This document shows, one piece after another, positions 58,541 to 64,000 of a stretch of 64,000 nt of DNA; position 1 is the first letter of the stretch; every line of letters begins with the position of its first letter. The position numbers and the translations under genes were made by a program. A model generated the notes under the pieces. It was not told the DNA's origin, searched no databases, and worked only from the letters and a program-made list of their open reading frames with translations. Source of the DNA: Sciurus carolinensis. Taxonomy: Eukaryota > Chordata > Mammalia > Rodentia > Sciuridae. The stretch covers positions 9,354,501 through 9,418,500 of the forward strand of contig NC_062226.1 in the NCBI RefSeq assembly GCF_902686445.1, read 5' to 3'.

Positions 58541-59685
58541 ACATCACACGTGTCTGTGTGCCTGAGACAGAGGGCGAGCCCCTGTCACAGACACCCCAAC
58601 TAGTCTGAGCATGCGTCTGGTGGCCTTTAGCCCTCCCTATTAGTCCTCACTTCTCTCTAGCCTCTTGGACTTCCCACAGGCCCCTTTGGATAATGGAGTA
58701 GCTGATACCTGGGACAAAAAGCTTTGGTGACCTGTACAAGAAGCAAACCTGCATCCTATCCCCACCTCCTTCAGTAACAATTATCTGAATTTTGCTGTGT
58801 GGGCTGAGCACTTCCATGTGAATTGCATTTTTCACCCTCCCCCTTCCTCAAAAGGTCCCCCCTTTTCATTTTATCATTAGGTAGTAATTAGTATTCAAGG
58901 GAAATTGGTCTTAATATATTAAAATTGGTTAAGTGCATTTAGACCTGTACCACAGCCAATGTCTTATTGGAAAATGTAATTGGGGACTCTGTGTATGTAA
59001 TTAATTGAATTACAATTAAGAACTTTCATTAAGCGATACACTGGTACATTAGAGCAGTAAGGAAACATGTTTGACGAGCCACAAACCCTGTCTGGGCTCT
59101 AAGTGAGGGCATGGAGATTTGCATCCCTCCAATAGGATCCTTGCCCCTGCAAGCCCTGACTAATGTTTGGGTAATGCATCAGGTGACATTCTGCAGTGAC
59201 TCTGACGGGGAAGTGAGGTTCTTCCAGCATATATGCCCTTATTCCCCGACTCCAGTGTCAGGGAGAGGAATACCTCGGTGCTGATCAGATGTTACAGCTC
59301 TTAGGTGTTTTGCCATGTAAATTGTCAAAAATGTCAGGTTCCTCAGAAAACCCCATTACTTTTCCTGTGCTTCAAACAGGAACAAAGACACATTGAAGGA
59401 AGAAGTAGTCAGGAAAAATCTGTCACCTTAAGTTCCAAGCAAACCGTAATGAGTCATATAGGTTCAGCCCCTTAATGGTCATGCTTCATCCTCCAAGGGG
59501 TGGTTGGAGGTACTTGGAGCGCACACGTGTTCATCTATTGCCCAGCGCTAATGCTGGAGCCCCCTCTGGGCCAGCCACTGCTGCTGCTTGGAGGTGGACA
59601 AAACCCAACCCCCTCTTTGTGGTGATCAGTGATACAGGTGCAATAGTGGGTAGCAGGGCCCAGAGCTGGTGAGAGCACAGAAGGC
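58541..59685. other. Repeat-poor intronic stretch with an AT-rich block
   Basis: 58880-59060 is AT-rich and contains ttaagtg, ccaat, taattaattg and the inverted repeat gtaatt-aattg-aattac (58997-59013). No mobile element is recognised, so it is a candidate conserved non-coding element. Confidence 0.45.
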
Positions 59686-59689
59686 TTCC

Positions 59690-59885
59690 TAGAAGAAAGA
59701 AAGGGGGCAGGGAGGAAGGGAGTCAAATAATGAATAGGAGAAGAATGTTCCAGGCCAAAGGACTGCTCATCTGAAGGCCTTGAGACCAGGAGCTCAGCAC
59801 ACTGAGAAGTTAATAAATGTGTTCAGTGAGTGAGCAGGAGGGGCTGCTGCAGGGTGAGCCTGAGGAACAGGCAGGGTCTCGAGTA
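59690..59885 (-). repeat. L2 relic, reverse
   Basis: It reads gaagaatgttccaggccaaa, then tgaaggccttgagaccagga, the same reverse L2 landmark seen at 24094. Confidence 0.55.
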
Positions 59886-60519
59886 CAGAGCCTGTGGGCC
59901 CCTTCCACATTCTTATCTTTTTAGAAATTCTATAAACCTGAAACGTTTCTTTCTGATCACCTCATAAAACAAGATTACCTTGAATTATTGAGGTAGATCC
60001 AAAATCTCCATGTGGAAAGTCCTCCTCCCCGGCAGGCACTGGCTCCAAGAATTCAATCAGGTAAACCCTGGGACAGCAAGGATCCCGACCCTGATTGTAG
60101 CGTGACAGATTCTAGTGAAGCATCCATCCTTACTGTGTGATCCTGCTGGCTTTAAGAGATGACTGCAGAGGTGTATGTGTGTTATTGTATATCACCTATT
60201 GATCGTTTTTTAGAGACCAGCAAAAATGACTAGTAGCTGAAGGGAAGTGTTTAATAGAAGAGAAGCTTTGGGCTTATGAGGCTTTGGGGACCTAAACTGC
60301 CTCTGGAAAAAAAACGTGATGGATGCAAAGAGCTAAGGAAGAGTTTTTCTCCATGACTCACTTATGCATTCAGCTATGAGTCTTACTGAAGGAGGGAACA
60401 GTTAAGTTTTATCCCTTATTCCTTTGTTACGGCAAGGCCAGGTGGAATTGAGTTCTTAGATGTTGTTATGGCCCATGGAGTTGTATTTTGCAGGCCATCA
60501 AAGGAATGGTTTTACCCAC

Positions 60520-60760
60520 AGGGGGTTACATAGTGGTTAAGGGCAAAGTTTAGAATTATACCTGGGTTCAGTTCCAGGCTCCAGCTTCTAGTTTTGTAGC
60601 TATAGGAGCAGCTTGACAGTCTGAGCCTCATTTTTTCTCACCTGAGGATACTCTCCCACATAAAGGAGCTTTGAGAAAATTAAATGAGTGAATGTGTTTA
60701 AAGTGCTGAGCCTGGTGTCTGATGTAGAATAAGCACTCAGTGAATGCTGCTGTTGAGGCA
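60520..60760 (+). repeat. MIR SINE, nearly full length
   Basis: It reads ttacatagtggttaagggca, then acctgggttcagttccaggc, then gagaaaattaaatgagtgaa, then gcactcagtgaatgctgctg. Confidence 0.88.
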
Positions 60761-60924
60761 GGATCCCTGTTCTCAGTGCACCCAGTCTGTTGAGGAGTCT
60801 GAATGGCGTGTTAGGTTCTATTAACCAAGGTAAGTACAAGGAATGGTGTATAAACCTCAAGCACTGTTATGGTTAACATAAAATTTCACTGCGTATCGAA
60901 GTCTGTGGTTGCATCAGACTTCAT

Positions 60925-61175
60925 CCATTCCACTGACAGCATTTATTGAACATCTTTGGGGACAGTGTCCTATATGAAGCAGAATTTTCCTGCCTCCAAG
61001 GCTATCCTAGCTCACAAGGAGACTATAGATGCTAATGTGGAGACTCACCGTGAGAGACTTCTGCAGAGGGCTGCAAGTTTTGGGGGACCAAGGAAGGCTC
61101 TATTTGGACTAGACCTTGGATTATATAAATTTGGAAGAATGGAAAGGACATCCTGTCCAGCTGGTAAAACCTGAG
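60925..61175 (-). repeat. L2 relic, reverse
   Basis: It reads cattccactgacagcattta, then ttgaacatctttggggacag, then ctagctcacaaggagactat, fitting the reverse complement of the L2 end. Confidence 0.5.
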
Positions 61176-62262
61176 CCATGTCCAGCTTGGCTGGAGCGGG
61201 GTGGCTGACTGTATGGGGAGTTGCAGTAAGATCTGAGACAGTGGAGTGGAAGATGGTTCCTTTACACTCCATTCAGGCTGTTCCTTGTACAGCAGCATTT
61301 TATCGTGAGTTAGGACCTGAGCTGGATATCGCCCCCAACTTCCAGAACTTTCCTCCTACCCACCGTGCTGCTGCATTCTCAACTGCTCCTCTCCACACAC
61401 TCTGCTCCAGCCAAAGGCAGGCACTTGCAGTTCCCTATGTACATGCTCACCATTTGTGCACTTCCTGTTTTTCCCATCCTTTCTCCCATGGATTGCCTGT
61501 GACCGCTTCCCATCATGGGAGGAGCCCGCCATCCTCCTGAGTTCCTGAAGCATGGGCACAACACCGTGGCAGGCTGGTGACTCTTTCTGGATTAGAAGGA
61601 GCCATCAGCAGAGTTGTGCTGTGGAGAGCTGGAAGGTGGGGGTGTAACAATGGCCGTTGATCTGGATGAGTTCTAGAGTTGGCACAGAGCTGTTTGGAAA
61701 AGGGAGACTGAAGTTGCTTTAGCTTACACTGGATTAGGACCTTTTAGACTTGGTATAAGACTCATTGAACCGTAAAATGAACTTAAGTTGCATGTAGTTT
61801 ATATCTGTAAATATAGGAAATCTGCCAATAATATACAACAAGTTCATCTGAGCTTTGATTTGGTGATTAGCACCTGCTTGTTTGAAAGAAAATTCTATAC
61901 CTCTAAGTGTCTCCCTCAATTCCAACAAAATCACATGTAAAAATATACTTTTTGAACTATATAGTTTTGAACTGTAGTTCAGTCCTCAGTACCAAGGGTG
62001 GGGGAATATAAGCTTGAAAACAGTATTGGCTGTGATTAGCCTCGGTCTCATTGCTGATAGCAGACCTGTTGTTCTTTGATGTGTGGACAGCCTTCCAGCT
62101 GTTGTCAGGTGGTAACACACACATCTGTAACTGCACCCTTCGTCCATCATGGTTGTCCAAATGCAGGTCCAGAGACACTAAAAGCATAGCATACTAACGA
62201 AGCAGATCAGCAGCTCTCAAAGTGTGTGGTATTAGGACTTCTTGACACTCTCAAAATTATCG
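61176..62262. other. Intronic stretch without a confident assignment
   Basis: No gene is seen. A possible remnant of the ID 3' end lies at about 61975-62000 (gtagttcagtcctcagtacc). Confidence 0.4.
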
Positions 62263-62265
62263 AGG

Positions 62266-62345
62266 TGGGCCTAGGGACATAGCGCAGTGGTAGAGCACAT
62301 GCTTAGTGTGCCCAGCTCCCTGGGTTTGATCCCAACACCAAACAG
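62266..62345 (+). mobile_element. ID element
   Basis: It reads gggcctagggacatagcgca, then gtggtagagcacatgcttag, then tttgatcccaacacca, with little A-tail left. Confidence 0.8.
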
Positions 62346-64000
62346 GACCAAGGATGAAGCCCACAGAGAACTATTATTTATTAGATTATATCTAAATATA
62401 TATAAATTCATTGAAAAAACAGTGATTAATCCATTAATGTTAACATAAATAACATCTTTATGAAAAATATATTTTTCTTAAAGTTTTTAATGAGAAGAGT
62501 GGTACTATTTTACATTTTTTTGCAAATTTCTGTAATATCTGTCTTATAGAAGACACTTAGATCCAGTCTATTGCAAATACATTATTTTGGTTGAAATATA
62601 TGGAGAAAATTTGTCCTAACACAGATATGTTGAAAAAAGGAGGAGTGTTTCAATAGCCTTTTCAGACAATCATGGATATTTTTATTACTGTAACAAAATT
62701 CAAGGGATAGTTTCTTAAAGGTTAGTTACAGTGTGGAATCAGAACTATTTATTGCTTCATGCGCTTGTAAGAGAATGGGCATAAAAAATGCCCCAATGTC
62801 TTCCTGTTATTATTCTGAAAAGAGTATTGAAATTGTAGACCCCCTGAAAGGGGTTTGGGGAATGTCTCTCACATGGTTCCCAGACTGCACTTTGAACGGC
62901 CAACTTAGAATTCGCCGTTACCCAAGTCATCAGTCTCCTTATCCTGCTCCTAGGAGCGTGGTGAGGTGGGTGGGGCAGGAGCAACCTTCGGCACTTCTCC
63001 AAGGAAGGGAAAGGAGGAGTGGAAGGAGTCCAGTTGGTCTGTCCCAGCTCTGTGGTTGCTCTTGGACAAGGGTTTGACCCTGTCATTGGGGTTTGAATCT
63101 ACAATGATGAACTATATTCCTGTCCTACCTAATGCTATTAAGCCCCAGGCCACCTCCTAACTGTCTCATAGCACTCCTCCGTTCTTTGCTGCAGGCCCCA
63201 GAGTCCCTTCTTCCTCTCTCACCTCCTCTCTGCTTCCCTGTACCCTTCCTGTCCTGTCCTGGTTGACCGTCCAAGACCAGGGCCTGACTTTATTCCTTTA
63301 TTCCTCCTCCTGATTTCTTACTGCTGGATTCTCTGCCTTCCGCTCCCCCTCACCTTGCCACACATGAAGGAACCCTTGACTTGCTTCCAGAGTCTTGTCA
63401 GTTCATGTGAGCTTTGGTCCCCATCAGTAATAGGCCCCACCCCCAAATTTGATCTATCACAATATATCTATGAGTTATTGCAGCTCGAGCATTTTGACAC
63501 GATACATTATGGTAATCCATGGCACATAGAGACATTAACAGTCCCGACTTTGACAAAATACATCGTGAAGTCTTTGAAGGCACCATTACAATTTATCTTG
63601 TCATTCAGGAAGAGACCTAGTTCAGCATTAATGTAGATGAACACAGTGTGGCTTTTGTTTCATTTAATTACTCGTGACCTTTTTAATTGCTAATTTAACA
63701 AAATACAAAAGGTTATATTTCAATTAAATTAATGGTTTAGGGAGTGGGGATTTTTTTGGTATGTTTATTTTTAAGACATTCTGGCACACTCTACTTTTCA
63801 CTTCAAAGATGATAAAAATGGCTTCTCTTGACAGAAGCAAGTTTTTGAATGTGAAGTTTATAGTACAGTAATGATTTTAATATGCCAGTGGTGCAATTCC
63901 AAGCGTCTTTGATGTGTGGTTGGGTTCACCCTTTCCCAGAAGGATACAAACACTACAGGCACATACTCCAAATCATAGAACTTTTCTGGTCTGAAAACAT
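62346..64000. other. Repeat-poor intronic end of window
   Basis: No mobile element is recognised. 63400-63760 is unique sequence dense in homeodomain-type words (ggtaatccatgg, tttaattact, tttaattgctaatttaac, caattaaattaatgg) and is a candidate regulatory element. Overlapping open frames at 62733-63086 on both strands have no domain. Confidence 0.45.

Larger units (their letters stand above)
49082..64000 (+). other. MAPKAP1 intron after exon C (at least 14.9 kb, open at the right edge)
   Basis: The intron starts GTACGT. Its first third contains an L2 3' end, a broken LINE-1 ORF2 relic and a dense SINE/ID cluster. The last 7 kb is repeat-poor. The next SIN1 exon (expected to begin by completing the split Ser codon) is not reached. 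Confidence 0.93.

Overview
This window is nuclear DNA from a rodent, very probably a member of the squirrel family (Sciuridae). It lies entirely inside one protein-coding gene on the + strand, MAPKAP1, which encodes SIN1, a core subunit of mTOR complex 2. The lineage call rests on the young repeats: many tRNA-derived ID elements, composite B1-ID SINEs ending in a tRNA-like module, an ID subtype with a distinctive AT-rich 3' extension, and a LINE-1 3' end, all of which I recognise as squirrel-type. Ancient mammalian repeats (MIR, L2, MER20, a Tigger element) form the background.

Three internal coding exons are supported by sequence, splice sites and exactly compatible phases: exon A (882-1058), exon B (16067-16176) and exon C (48974-49081). 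Together they encode SIN1 residues of about 224-356 (human numbering), which is the C-terminal half of the CRIM domain with its acidic substrate-recruiting loop and most of the Ras-binding-like domain. The first codons, the N-terminal half of CRIM and the PH domain lie outside the window. The introns are about 15.0 kb (A-B), 32.8 kb (B-C) and at least 14.9 kb (after C).

Layout: 1-881 is the end of an upstream intron. 1059-16066 holds SINEs mainly in its first 7.6 kb, then mostly unique sequence with MIRs around 11.1-12.7 kb. 16177-48973 is the large intron, with a SINE/ID nest inside a MIR at 21.6-22.3 kb, L2 relics at 23.9-24.7 and 34.5-35.1 kb, a candidate solo LTR at 32.8-33.5 kb, and repeat-poor stretches at 16.2-20.3, 28.5-31.6, 35.7-37.2 and 39.5-41.3 kb that may hold regulatory elements. 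49082-64000 contains a broken LINE-1 ORF2 relic with several later insertions, a dense SINE/ID cluster (51.4-55.5 kb), and repeat-poor AT-rich sequence with homeodomain-type motifs near 58.9-59.1 and 63.4-63.8 kb.

I see no second gene, no intact RNA gene and no new multi-gene system. The most unusual item is a 35-38 nt copy of the 5' half of tRNA-Leu(CAA) at 52517-52554, flanked by a 13-bp target-site duplication. It ends in the anticodon loop and looks like a retrotransposed tRNA half. Other open reading frames are chance or repeat-derived and have been left out. Repeat boundaries are read by eye and are usually good to about 5-15 bp.
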